8,859 nt of DNA from Flavobacteriaceae bacterium (GTDB taxonomy: Bacteria; Bacteroidota; Bacteroidia; Flavobacteriales; Flavobacteriaceae). The first letter of the stretch is position 1. Each line of letters starts with the position of its first letter. The notes beneath the pieces are model-generated. The model saw only the letters and a list, made by a program, of their open reading frames with translations. It searched no databases and was not told the DNA's origin. Positions 1 to 6,952 of this stretch are shown one piece after another. The DNA is taken from the NCBI GenBank assembly GCA_013042825.1, contig JABDPL010000002.1, positions 1-8,859 on the forward strand, given 5' to 3'. A program made the translations under genes and the position numbers.

Positions 1-535
1 GATAGGATGTAGCCACTTTTTCCACCACAACCCGTTCATCACTTAGAAGATGCTCAAGTGGCACCTGGATAATATCCCTCACCTCCTCATCCTGCTTCGA
101 AAACTCCGGAAAAAATTCACATAGCCCTAGAAATGGTCTTACATTGAAATTGCTCGGTGGTATGTAAACATCGGTCAATTCCTTAATGATTTTGATCGAT
201 GAGCGGTCAACACCGATTTCTTCTTCCGTTTCACGCAGGGCCGTTGACTCGAGATCTGGATCTTCCCGTTCAACCTTACCTCCAGGAAAACCTACCTGGG
301 CGCTGTGAACTCCATGGTATGTATTTCTAAGGATCAACGCGAGTTTAGTTTTGAATTCATTATCGGGGTATACCATGGCAAGAACGGCAGCCTGCCTGGC
401 AGTTTTTCGTTTCTCCTCATAACGCCTGATCAAAGCCTTACGAAATGGTGGTGACATTTTGAACTGCGACTCCTGTGCAGGAAGCGGTATATTTTTTATT
501 TTTGGTATCGCGTTTAAGAACTCTTTAAAATCCAT
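1..535 (-). CDS. Nudix hydrolase, CoA pyrophosphatase-like (NudL/YeaB type), 3' end cut by window edge
   Basis: Translating the minus strand from the ATG at 535-533 gives an open frame of 178 codons running off the left edge. After a helical N-terminal lead of about 48 residues comes the UPF0035-type CoA-pyrophosphatase signature LILRNTYHGVHSAQVGFPGG (residues 67-86). It runs into the Nudix box, whose metal-binding core RETEEEIGV sits at 101-109. As in other CoA pyrophosphatases, the spacing from the GG pair to RE is slightly longer than in the generic Nudix box. Family members hydrolyse coenzyme A or acyl-CoA to phosphopantetheine and 3',5'-ADP in the cytoplasm using Mg or Mn. The start is supported by the MDFKEFL opening. 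The family is usually about 200 residues, so perhaps 30 C-terminal residues are missing. It is divergent from the cyclophilin gene with only 2 bp between start codons. The family call is strong; CoA as substrate is inferred from the signature. Confidence 0.9.
   Translation of the reverse strand, partial: MDFKEFLNAIPKIKNIPLPAQESQFKMSPPFRKALIRRYEEKRKTARQAAVLAMVYPDNEFKTKLALILRNTYHGVHSAQVGFPGGKVEREDPDLESTALRETEEEIGVDRSSIKIIKELTDVYIPPSNFNVRPFLGLCEFFPEFSKQDEEVRDIIQVPLEHLLSDERVVVEKVATSY
474..504 (+). promoter_or_regulatory. Candidate Bacteroidota promoter for the cyclophilin gene
   Basis: TATTTTTG at 497-504 is an exact match to the Bacteroidota -7 consensus TAnnTTTG. Nineteen bases upstream is TGTG at 474-477, a 3 of 4 match to the -33 TTTG element. 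A transcript would start near 510-512, giving a leader of about 27 nt before the ATG at 538. The whole promoter lies inside the first codons of the oppositely transcribed Nudix gene, which fits the lack of intergenic space. This is a motif match only; AT-rich DNA gives such matches by chance. Confidence 0.4.
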
Positions 536-537
536 TT

Positions 538-1254
538 ATGAGAGCTGTTGTGATCTGCATCGTCCTGTTGATCTTGAGTTGTGAAGATAGAAAAACTGAA
601 CCGAAAATCACGGAGGAGCAATCTATTAAATCGGAAGCGGTTAAGCAACAACCCGAGCTGACTAACGAGGAGAAAGAACCCAAATCAAACGAATCGGAAT
701 TTCCTTTGTTAACCGAGGATAATGCCATGGATTTCTTCCTCGAATATGAAAAAGAGAACAGCGAAAATGAAGTACGTATCACCACAGATTTCGGTGAGAT
801 CGACATCCTGCTTTATCCCAAAACCAAATTCCACAGGGCTAATTTCATTTACCTGACCAAACGCGATTATTTCAGTGGCACCCAGTTCTACAGGGTGATC
901 AACAATTTTATGGTACAGGCCGGTAATACCGATGACCCTAAAGTAAAACGCAAACGCCGGTTTATCGGGAAATATCTTCTTCCGAAGGATACAAAACGCG
1001 GCTACCGGCATCATCGCGGAACGGTTTCAATGCCCAGCAGTGATATCGACAACCCACATAAGCTAGCCTCACCCTATGAGTTTTTTATCGTTCAAAATCC
1101 CAAAGGTGAATATCGCCTGGATACCGATTATACAATATTCGGAAAGGTTATCAGGGGGATGGATGTGGTAGACCGGATTGCCGCGGTCGAGACCGATAAG
1201 GCCGATTGGCCGTTAAAAAACATCTACATTCAGAAGGTCGAGATACTCGAGTAA
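538..1254 (+). CDS. Cyclophilin-type peptidylprolyl cis-trans isomerase, predicted lipoprotein
   Basis: The 238-residue protein starts with a short lipoprotein signal (MRAVVICIVLLILSC) with the lipidated cysteine at residue 15. A charged, low-complexity linker of about 60 residues follows, then a cyclophilin domain at about 78-238. Catalytic landmarks are visible: FYRVINNFMVQAGN at 117-130 holds R119, F124 and Q127, equivalent to R55, F60 and Q63 of human cyclophilin A. EFFIV (181-185) and LDTDYTIFG (194-202) match the later core strands. The usual Q of the QFF motif is E181, and the cyclophilin A H126 position is Y198, as is common in bacterial members. It should catalyse proline isomerisation during folding of exported proteins, anchored to the inner or outer membrane. 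An in-frame TAA at 526-528 leaves 538 as the only upstream ATG, and the signal peptide begins there. No Shine-Dalgarno is seen. The peptidase gene follows after 84 bp with no terminator between them. Confidence 0.92.
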   Translation: MRAVVICIVLLILSCEDRKTEPKITEEQSIKSEAVKQQPELTNEEKEPKSNESEFPLLTEDNAMDFFLEYEKENSENEVRITTDFGEIDILLYPKTKFHRANFIYLTKRDYFSGTQFYRVINNFMVQAGNTDDPKVKRKRRFIGKYLLPKDTKRGYRHHRGTVSMPSSDIDNPHKLASPYEFFIVQNPKGEYRLDTDYTIFGKVIRGMDVVDRIAAVETDKADWPLKNIYIQKVEILE

Positions 1255-1338
1255 TTTTCCCTGCCTTTCAGAACAAATCCGCGTTTATTTTAGTAAATTA
1301 GATATCCTTTTAATCCTAAGAAAAATAAACACTTTATT

Positions 1339-3504
1339 ATGTTGACACAAGCATATTTCAAGCAGTTCAGACTGGTTGGTCTGGCCCTGCTATTTCTTTT
1401 TTTAAGTTGTAAACAAGACAGTAAAGATTCCGATAAAGTATCGGATATGGCTATGAGTGAAAATTTATTATTACAAGCGTGGGAAGGCCCCTATGGTGGT
1501 GTGCCGGCCTTTGATAAGATGAAGGTCGAAGATATCAAGCAGGCCGTTGAAAAAGGCATGGAACTCAGCCTTGCAGAGATCGACGAGATCGCGGAGAGCG
1601 AAGACGAACCGACCTTTGTAAATACCATTGAAGCCTATGAGCGATCGGGAAAAGAACTCAACCGGGTATTCTCATACTATGGTATTATGAGTAACAATGT
1701 GTCTACTCCGGAATTCCGGGAGATACAGGCCGAATTGGCTCCGAAGTTGTCGGAGTACAGCTCAAAGATCAATCAGAATGAGAAACTCTTTGCCAGGATC
1801 AAGGCCGTTTACGACGCCTCACAGGAGAATCCGTTGGAGGCCGATCAGCAGCGGGTTGTTGATCTGATCTATACCGGCTTCGCCATGAATGGTGCTGAAC
1901 TCGATGCAGAGAAGAAAAAGCGTTATGCAGAAATCAACAAAGAACTCTCTTCACTTTACACGAAATTTTCAAACAATGTGCTGCATGATGAGGAGAATTA
2001 TGTCACCTATCTTAATGAAGATCAACTCAGCGGATTAAGTGAAGGTTATATTAAATCTGCGGCTCAAATTGCCAAGGAAAAAGGACGTGAGGGTGAATAT
2101 GCTGTTACCAACACCCGTTCATCTATGGATCCCTTCCTGACTTATTCTGACGAGCGCGAACTTCGGAAACAGGTTTGGACAAACTATTACTCACGTGGCG
2201 ATAATGGTGATGAGTACGATAACAATGATATAATCGCGCAAATTCTAAAACTCCGACGCGAGCGTGTTGAACTGCTCGGACATAAGAATTATGCCGAATG
2301 GAGACTCCAGGATCGTATGGCAAAGACACCGGAGAATGCCATGGAACTTATGGAAGCGGTCTGGCCGGCTGCAATTGCCCGCGTTGCAGAGGAAGTAACA
2401 GATATGCAGGCCGTTGCCGATGAAAAAGGAGATGATATAACTATCGAACCCTGGGATTATCGCTATTATGCCGAAAAGGTAAGGCAGGCTAAATACGACC
2501 TCGACTCAGACGAGGTGAAGCAATATTTGCAACTTGATAAATTGCGTGAAGCAATGTTCTATGTGGCCGGGCGATTATTCAATTATAAGTTTGAACCGGT
2601 TGCTGAAGGCAGCGTTCCTGTTTTCCAGGAAGATGTTAAAGTATGGGAGGTAACCGATAAGGATAGCGGCGAGCATATCGGCCTATGGTATCTCGACCCC
2701 TACGCCAGAACCGGTAAACGTTCCGGTGCCTGGGCAACCATGTATCGCACGCATACAACCTTCGATGGAAAGGAAACCGTTTTAGCCTCTAACAACTCGA
2801 ATTTCGTTAAACCGGCTCCCGGAGAAGCGGTTTTAGTATCCTGGGATGATGCAACGACCTTTTTCCATGAATTCGGACATGCCTTGCATTTCTTCTCTTC
2901 AAATGTCAAGTATCCAACATTGAACGGAGGTGTAAGAGATTATACGGAATTCCAGTCGCAGTTACTCGAACGCTGGTTATCAACCGATGAGGTCATCAAT
3001 CAGTACCTCGTACATAATGAAACCGGCGAACCTATTCCAGCCGAACTGGTTGAAAAAATAAAGAAAGCGGCGACCTTTAATCAGGGTTTTTCCACAACAG
3101 AATATCTGGCTTCTGCCTTGATGGATATGAAACTGCATCTTGCCGACCCAGCGAATATAGATGTGGATAAATTCGAACGCGAAACTCTTGCTGAGCTCAA
3201 CATGCCGAAAGAACTGCCTATGAGACATCGCACACCTCATTTTGGTCATGTGTTTTCTGGTGAAGGCTATGCCACAGCATATTACGGTTATATGTGGGCC
3301 GATGTATTAACCAGCGATGCCGGCGAAGCATTTAAAGAGGCTCCGGGCGGATTCTATGACGAAGAACTGGCCGGCAAACTGGTCAAGTATCTTTTTGCAC
3401 CAAGGAACTCTATCGATCCTGCTGATGCTTATCGCCTGTTCCGCGGACGTGATGCCAAGATCGAAGCGCTGATGCGCGACAGGGGATTTCCTGTAGGAAA
3501 ATAA
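1339..3504 (+). CDS. dcp: M3-family zinc metallopeptidase (peptidyl-dipeptidase Dcp / oligopeptidase type), predicted lipoprotein
   Basis: This 721-residue protein, the usual size for the family, has an N-terminal lipoprotein signal ending LFLSC with the cysteine at residue 24, so it should be anchored in the cell envelope facing the periplasm or outside. The zinc site is HEFGH at 510-514, with the third ligand most likely E537 in RDYTEFQSQ. The substrate-clamping segment is HFGHVFSGEGY (634-644) followed by YYGY (648-651); H637, Y644, Y648 and Y651 align with H600, Y605, Y609 and Y612 of thimet oligopeptidase. M3 enzymes cut short peptides inside a closed channel; Dcp types release C-terminal dipeptides. 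The likely role is breakdown of peptides in the periplasm for nutrition or turnover. Compared with E. coli Dcp as I recall it, the loop between the second His and Glu is two residues shorter. The gene ends with tandem stops (TAATAA) and a strong terminator. The exact specificity, dipeptidase or endopeptidase, is not decided by sequence alone. Confidence 0.92.
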   Translation: MLTQAYFKQFRLVGLALLFLFLSCKQDSKDSDKVSDMAMSENLLLQAWEGPYGGVPAFDKMKVEDIKQAVEKGMELSLAEIDEIAESEDEPTFVNTIEAYERSGKELNRVFSYYGIMSNNVSTPEFREIQAELAPKLSEYSSKINQNEKLFARIKAVYDASQENPLEADQQRVVDLIYTGFAMNGAELDAEKKKRYAEINKELSSLYTKFSNNVLHDEENYVTYLNEDQLSGLSEGYIKSAAQIAKEKGREGEYAVTNTRSSMDPFLTYSDERELRKQVWTNYYSRGDNGDEYDNNDIIAQILKLRRERVELLGHKNYAEWRLQDRMAKTPENAMELMEAVWPAAIARVAEEVTDMQAVADEKGDDITIEPWDYRYYAEKVRQAKYDLDSDEVKQYLQLDKLREAMFYVAGRLFNYKFEPVAEGSVPVFQEDVKVWEVTDKDSGEHIGLWYLDPYARTGKRSGAWATMYRTHTTFDGKETVLASNNSNFVKPAPGEAVLVSWDDATTFFHEFGHALHFFSSNVKYPTLNGGVRDYTEFQSQLLERWLSTDEVINQYLVHNETGEPIPAELVEKIKKAATFNQGFSTTEYLASALMDMKLHLADPANIDVDKFERETLAELNMPKELPMRHRTPHFGHVFSGEGYATAYYGYMWADVLTSDAGEAFKEAPGGFYDEELAGKLVKYLFAPRNSIDPADAYRLFRGRDAKIEALMRDRGFPVGK

Positions 3505-3506
3505 TA

Positions 3507-3533
3507 AAAAAGGCCGGTTTTGCCGGCCTTTTT
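3507..3533. terminator. Bidirectional rho-independent terminator between convergent genes
   Basis: AAAAAGGCCGG (3507-3517) pairs perfectly with CCGGCCTTTTT (3523-3533) around a 5-nt loop TTTTG. That gives six G-C pairs flanked by an A tract on one side and a T tract on the other, so the hairpin has a U-tail on either strand. It starts 3 nt after the peptidase stop codon and its last two bases overlap the stop codon of the leftward RDD gene (3534-3532). It therefore serves both genes. Confidence 0.92.
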
Positions 3534-4278
3534 ACATATCCTGGGTGTAGAAATTGTAATCCTTTAAGATGGTATCGATAAACTCGGCATCATTGCTCTG
3601 TTTCACTTCCTTAATGCCTACAACTGTTACTATACGGTCACGCAATTTGATAAGGGTCTTATAGTCCCGCGTTCGCCTGGCCAGTTGAAAAGTATCCTTG
3701 ATAATACGGGCATCGTTGTCACTTAATCTGATGACATTGGGGTAGGTTGGCTGGTAATCGGTGCCGATATCCTCGAGGATGGTATGATTAATACCGACGT
3801 CGTTCTTTAAGCTGATAACAGCAGTACCGGCAGTTATATCCCCCAGTCTCTGGTTTTTCGGACTCACAACTATCGCTATTAGAGCTACCACACCGCTTAA
3901 AATATTCATATCTACGATCCTGAAAAACCAGCGAATGACAAAATCGGCAAGGGATGCCTGGTAGCCATCGATCTTGACAACCTTGATCCTCATGATGCGC
4001 TTGCCAGGGGTTTGCCCATCAAGCAGGGCTTCAAACAGTAAGGTATAAACCATAACAGGCAGATAAAACAATAAAAATATGGCAATGATACTCCAGTTAT
4101 CCAGTTCACTAAAAATCTTTTCAAAACCCAATAAGCTGAATAAAATCTGGTAGATAACAATGATATAAGCGATCTTGATGAGCCAGTCAATTGCATAGGC
4201 CAGGATGCGTTCACCGACGCTGGCCGCGGTGAAATTGATGTTCACATTTTGGGTGGTGTTAATTTGTAACTCTACCAT
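3532..4278 (-). CDS. RDD-family integral membrane protein
   Basis: A 248-residue protein with the RDD landmarks: R24 and D31 in ERILAYAIDW (first helix), the loop DGQTPGKRI (87-95), RWFFRIVD (116-123) and NQRLGDITAGT (142-152). Hydrophobic segments lie at about 34-51, 63-82 and 126-139, and a soluble tail of about 95 residues (154-248), rich in charged residues, is probably cytoplasmic. The RDD domain is widespread and mostly uncharacterised; some members have been linked to ion transport, but nothing here proves that. It is divergent from the SpoIIM gene with 23 bp between start codons. RDD next to SpoIIM and MoxR is a recurrent arrangement, so it probably belongs to the same membrane complex or is co-regulated with it. 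The start at 4278 is preferred because the hydrophilic lead MVELQINTTQ is typical of the family. The stop codon is embedded in the shared terminator. Confidence 0.9.
   Translation of the reverse strand: MVELQINTTQNVNINFTAASVGERILAYAIDWLIKIAYIIVIYQILFSLLGFEKIFSELDNWSIIAIFLLFYLPVMVYTLLFEALLDGQTPGKRIMRIKVVKIDGYQASLADFVIRWFFRIVDMNILSGVVALIAIVVSPKNQRLGDITAGTAVISLKNDVGINHTILEDIGTDYQPTYPNVIRLSDNDARIIKDTFQLARRTRDYKTLIKLRDRIVTVVGIKEVKQSNDAEFIDTILKDYNFYTQDM
4235..4266 (+). promoter_or_regulatory. Possible promoter for the SpoIIM-MoxR operon
   Basis: TTAATTTG at 4259-4266 matches the Bacteroidota -7 consensus TAnnTTTG at five of six fixed positions, with TTG at 4235-4237 as a possible -33 element 21 bases upstream. 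A start near 4273 would give a leader of about 29 nt before the ATG at 4302. It lies within the first codons of the oppositely oriented RDD gene, as expected given the 23-bp gap. Weak, motif-only evidence. Confidence 0.25.
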
Positions 4279-4301
4279 TAATTACATTATTTTTACCAAT
4301 A

Positions 4302-5279
4302 ATGAGAGAAGTTGCATTCATCAAGCAAAACAAAGAAAAATGGCTCAATTTCGAAAAGGCCATTTTTGGTAAAACCCTTAAAAAACCTGACGAGCTTGCA
4401 TCTCTCTATGTGCATTTGATAAACGATCTTTCCTATGCACAAACCTACTATCCCAAAAGTAAAACAATTCTATATTTAAACAACCTGGCGGCGCGGGCGT
4501 TTCAGAAAATATACAAGACAAAACGGGAAGATACCAATCGCTTCGTTCATTTTTGGAAAACGGAGGTCCCGCTTATCATGTATCAGTACAGACGCTATGT
4601 GCTATATGCTTTCCTCCTTTTCGGAGCCTTTGTGGCTATGGGCGCATTATCTGCGGCAAATGACGATTCTTTCGTCCGCCTTATCCTGGGTGATCAATAT
4701 GTAAACATGACCCTTGAGAATATCGAGAAAGGAGATCCGGTGGCTGTTTATAAAAGTGGAAGTAACTGGGGTGGATTCATTGCCATAACCATGAACAACC
4801 TGTATGTGGGAATTCTATCGTTCATTTACGGGATATTTGGTGGATTTGGAACAGCTTATATCCTGCTTCGCAACGGTATAATGCTGGGAAGTTTTCAATA
4901 TTTCTTCTACGATCAGGGTGTGTTATGGGAAAGCATAAGAGGCATCTGGATTCACGGTGCAATGGAGATCTTTGCTATAGTTATTGAAGGAGCCGCGGGA
5001 TTGATTCTCGGTGCAAGCATACTTTTTCCGAGAACCTATTCCAGGCTTACCTCATTCAAAATGGGAGTTAAGGATGGCGTGAAAATCCTTATCAGTACCT
5101 TTCCGTTTACATTTTGCGCCGGTTTTCTCGAAGGATTTGTAACCCGCTACAGCAATGTCATGCCAAATATGGTTTCGGTTGGTATTATATCGATAACCCT
5201 GGGCGTGATCAGCTATTATTACCTAATCTACCCGCATATTGTCAATAAGAAACTCAAAACCTACCATGCAATTATATAA
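4302..5279 (+). CDS. SpoIIM-family (DUF95) integral membrane protein
   Basis: The 325-residue protein has a soluble, helical N-terminal region of about 95 residues with many basic and aromatic residues, then hydrophobic segments at about 99-119, 159-188, 218-240, 262-282 and 290-312. Family landmarks are the NN pair at 165-166, the RNGIMLGSF stretch at 190-198, HGAMEI at 218-223 and GAAGLILG at 230-237. SpoIIM is named after a Bacillus sporulation protein that acts with SpoIID and SpoIIP in septal peptidoglycan removal. This organism type does not sporulate and no SpoIID/SpoIIP partners are seen here, so a sporulation role should not be assumed. Its position as first gene of the MoxR operon suggests a membrane component of that system. 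E229 places an extra acidic residue in the segment after E222. The gene overlaps the next one by 14 nt. Confidence 0.92.
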   Translation: MREVAFIKQNKEKWLNFEKAIFGKTLKKPDELASLYVHLINDLSYAQTYYPKSKTILYLNNLAARAFQKIYKTKREDTNRFVHFWKTEVPLIMYQYRRYVLYAFLLFGAFVAMGALSAANDDSFVRLILGDQYVNMTLENIEKGDPVAVYKSGSNWGGFIAITMNNLYVGILSFIYGIFGGFGTAYILLRNGIMLGSFQYFFYDQGVLWESIRGIWIHGAMEIFAIVIEGAAGLILGASILFPRTYSRLTSFKMGVKDGVKILISTFPFTFCAGFLEGFVTRYSNVMPNMVSVGIISITLGVISYYYLIYPHIVNKKLKTYHAII

Positions 5280-6204
5280 AACCCGAGATTTCAGCCTTTT
5301 CTTCCAGGATACCTTCAGCTTTGTAAAAAGCCATGGCGGTCATTTCTTTAAAAACTTTTTTATCGTAAACGGACTTTTTGTTCTCATCCTGATGATCATC
5401 GGATACTTCTTCATGAGTTTTTATACCGATATAGTCTTTGGAGGTATGATGGAGGGCAATACAAATGTTATAGATGATTTTATGAATGAAAATTCAGTGT
5501 TGTTCCTGATGCTGTTTGTCCTCTTCTTAGTAGCCTCCTTAGTATTTGGTGTTTTCATGTATGCATTTCCTGTATTTTATCTACAGCTCTACCAGAAGAC
5601 CGGAGGTACTGATTTTGGAAGTTCGGAATTGTTCATGGCCTACAAGGAAAATCTTGATAAATTATTTATCTATATTATTTGCTCCCTTTTAGTAGGGATT
5701 CCTCTGATCATCGTCTTTAGCGTTTTGGTTTTTGCTCTTTTTATAACGATTATCGGTATACTGCTTTTACCCTTTGCCATTGGAGCGGTCATGCTCTTCT
5801 TCTTTATGGCGTTGCTTGAATATATGGAAGGTCGTATGGGTATTTGGGATAGCTATTCCTATTCATGGAGATTACTGAGTTCGAAGTTTGTAGCGGCGGT
5901 AGGAAGTGTGGGATTGTTCTACCTCATGAGTTACCTTATTCAAAATGTGATCACCCTTATCGCCTATATATTCGGATTTGTGCAGATGTTCACTACAATC
6001 GAAGACGGGACGCCCCAGGCCGATGATGTGGGCGGGATGATGTCGGTAGTTATGATCATCAGTTTTATCGCGGGTTTTCTTCTCGGAACTATTCTGAATA
6101 ATATCGTATTAATAAATCAAGGAATCATATTTTATAGCTTGAAAGAAGAAGCCGAAGGCATCAATACCAGGGATATTATAGATCAAATAGGTACCGGTGA
6201 ATAA
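5266..6204 (+). CDS. Uncharacterised polytopic membrane protein of the MoxR-SpoIIM locus
   Basis: I do not recognise a named family with certainty. Taking the ATG at 5266 gives 312 residues. An upstream TTG at 5239 keeps the frame open but would lengthen the overlap with the SpoIIM gene to 41 nt, so the ATG is preferred. The protein is very hydrophobic, with membrane segments at about 31-53, 78-106, 133-160, 161-184, 208-240 and 258-290. A cytoplasmic-looking N terminus (TRDFSLFFQDTFSFVKSH) and a short polar tail (KEEAEGINTRDIIDQIG) flank them. The architecture, with an amphipathic N-terminal helix followed by paired helices separated by short polar loops, resembles the membrane domains attached to some glycerophosphodiester phosphodiesterases, but no catalytic domain is present. 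Tight packing between SpoIIM and DUF4129 genes argues that it is a subunit of the same membrane assembly. Existence is sure; function unknown. Confidence 0.85.
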   Translation: MQLYKTRDFSLFFQDTFSFVKSHGGHFFKNFFIVNGLFVLILMIIGYFFMSFYTDIVFGGMMEGNTNVIDDFMNENSVLFLMLFVLFLVASLVFGVFMYAFPVFYLQLYQKTGGTDFGSSELFMAYKENLDKLFIYIICSLLVGIPLIIVFSVLVFALFITIIGILLLPFAIGAVMLFFFMALLEYMEGRMGIWDSYSYSWRLLSSKFVAAVGSVGLFYLMSYLIQNVITLIAYIFGFVQMFTTIEDGTPQADDVGGMMSVVMIISFIAGFLLGTILNNIVLINQGIIFYSLKEEAEGINTRDIIDQIGTGE

Positions 6205-6952
6205 ACTGAGGCTCAATTATAAAACATGCCTGATACTGGCCTTGATCCTATCGGTCTCAGCATCTGCTTTTTCCCAGGTCAGTAACTCCATCGCTGCTGA
6301 TAGTCTAAAAATCGATGATTCAGAAATCAAAGATCGGCGTTTTGAAGATCTCAAGGAAAAGTATAGTTCCGATGATTTTATCTACGAACGCACAGTTGAG
6401 ACTTCCGGTTGGTGGACACGTTTTAAACAATGGCTGAGCGACTTTATCAAGGACCTGTTTAATTTTGAAAATCGTCGTGAAGCGGAAAAGGCAGTAGATA
6501 TACTGATAAAAACCCTGGGGGTCATTTTATTCATTTTAGTGATCTATTTTATCGTAAAAGCTATTCTGAATAAGGAAGGTCAATGGGTTTTTGGTAAATC
6601 ATCCGATAAAAGTATTATCAGGATAAATGATTTAGAAGCGAACATTCAGGTTGTGGATCTCAAAAAGCTTATTCGCGAGGCGGAACAACAAAATAATTTC
6701 AGGCTCGCCATCAGGTATTATTACCTGCTGCTTCTGAAGATGCTGAACAAGCAGGGCCTGATATCATATGATGTTGAAAAAACAAACAGTGATTATTACG
6801 AGGAGATCAGTTCCTCAGGATTTCGATCTGATTTCTCATATGCATCTTATCTGTATAATTACATATGGTATGGTGAATTTGATGTGGATCAAAACCAATT
6901 TGAAAGGGCAAAACAGGCGTTTAACAGGTTTATTGCAGCGCTCGGCTCATGA
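6197..6952 (+). CDS. DUF4129 domain protein with signal peptide and one membrane span; GTG start
   Basis: A 251-residue protein. It opens with a signal peptide (basic MNKLRLNYK, hydrophobic core, likely cleavage after AFS at residue 26), then a periplasmic stretch of about 75 residues with tryptophans at 72, 73 and 79, a membrane span at about 102-123 and a C-terminal domain at about 145-251. The last has DUF4129 features: the helix FRLAIRYYYLLLLKML (168-183) and the WYGEFDVDQNQFERA motif near residues 224-238. In many bacteria this domain forms the tail of transglutaminase-like membrane proteins; here it stands alone, with no transglutaminase triad. A TAG stop at 6188-6190 in the same frame and no early in-frame ATG make the GTG at 6197 the start. 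It overlaps the upstream gene by 8 nt and the downstream one by 4 nt (ATGA). The likely role is a membrane partner of the MoxR ATPase, by association. Confidence 0.88.
   Translation: MNKLRLNYKTCLILALILSVSASAFSQVSNSIAADSLKIDDSEIKDRRFEDLKEKYSSDDFIYERTVETSGWWTRFKQWLSDFIKDLFNFENRREAEKAVDILIKTLGVILFILVIYFIVKAILNKEGQWVFGKSSDKSIIRINDLEANIQVVDLKKLIREAEQQNNFRLAIRYYYLLLLKMLNKQGLISYDVEKTNSDYYEEISSSGFRSDFSYASYLYNYIWYGEFDVDQNQFERAKQAFNRFIAALGS

Noticed and set aside
709..1014. Minus-strand open frame inside the cyclophilin gene
   Set aside because: It lies wholly antisense to a well-supported gene with conserved motifs, and its translation shows no recognisable domain.
1255..1338. Promoter for the M3 peptidase, with TATTTTAG at 1286-1293 as a -7 box
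   Set aside because: The box matches five of six fixed positions but has no -33 element at proper spacing, so it is not called. The gap is AT-rich and holds no terminator or RNA gene that I can see.
2980..3249. Minus-strand open frames within the M3 peptidase (also 2123-2329 and 2700-2909)
   Set aside because: They are antisense shadows of conserved peptidase coding sequence and have no domain or promoter of their own.
3990..4214. Minus-strand open frame overlapping the RDD gene in another frame
   Set aside because: The RDD frame carries all the family motifs. This alternative is hydrophobic only because it reads the same membrane-coding DNA out of frame.
5239..5265. TTG start extending the unnamed membrane protein by 9 residues
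   Set aside because: The ATG at 5266 gives a natural N terminus and a shorter overlap with the SpoIIM gene. The extension adds no motif.
4302..5279. Sporulation function for the SpoIIM-family gene
   Set aside because: The name comes from Bacillus. There are no other sporulation genes here and the neighbourhood is a MoxR locus in a non-sporulating lineage.
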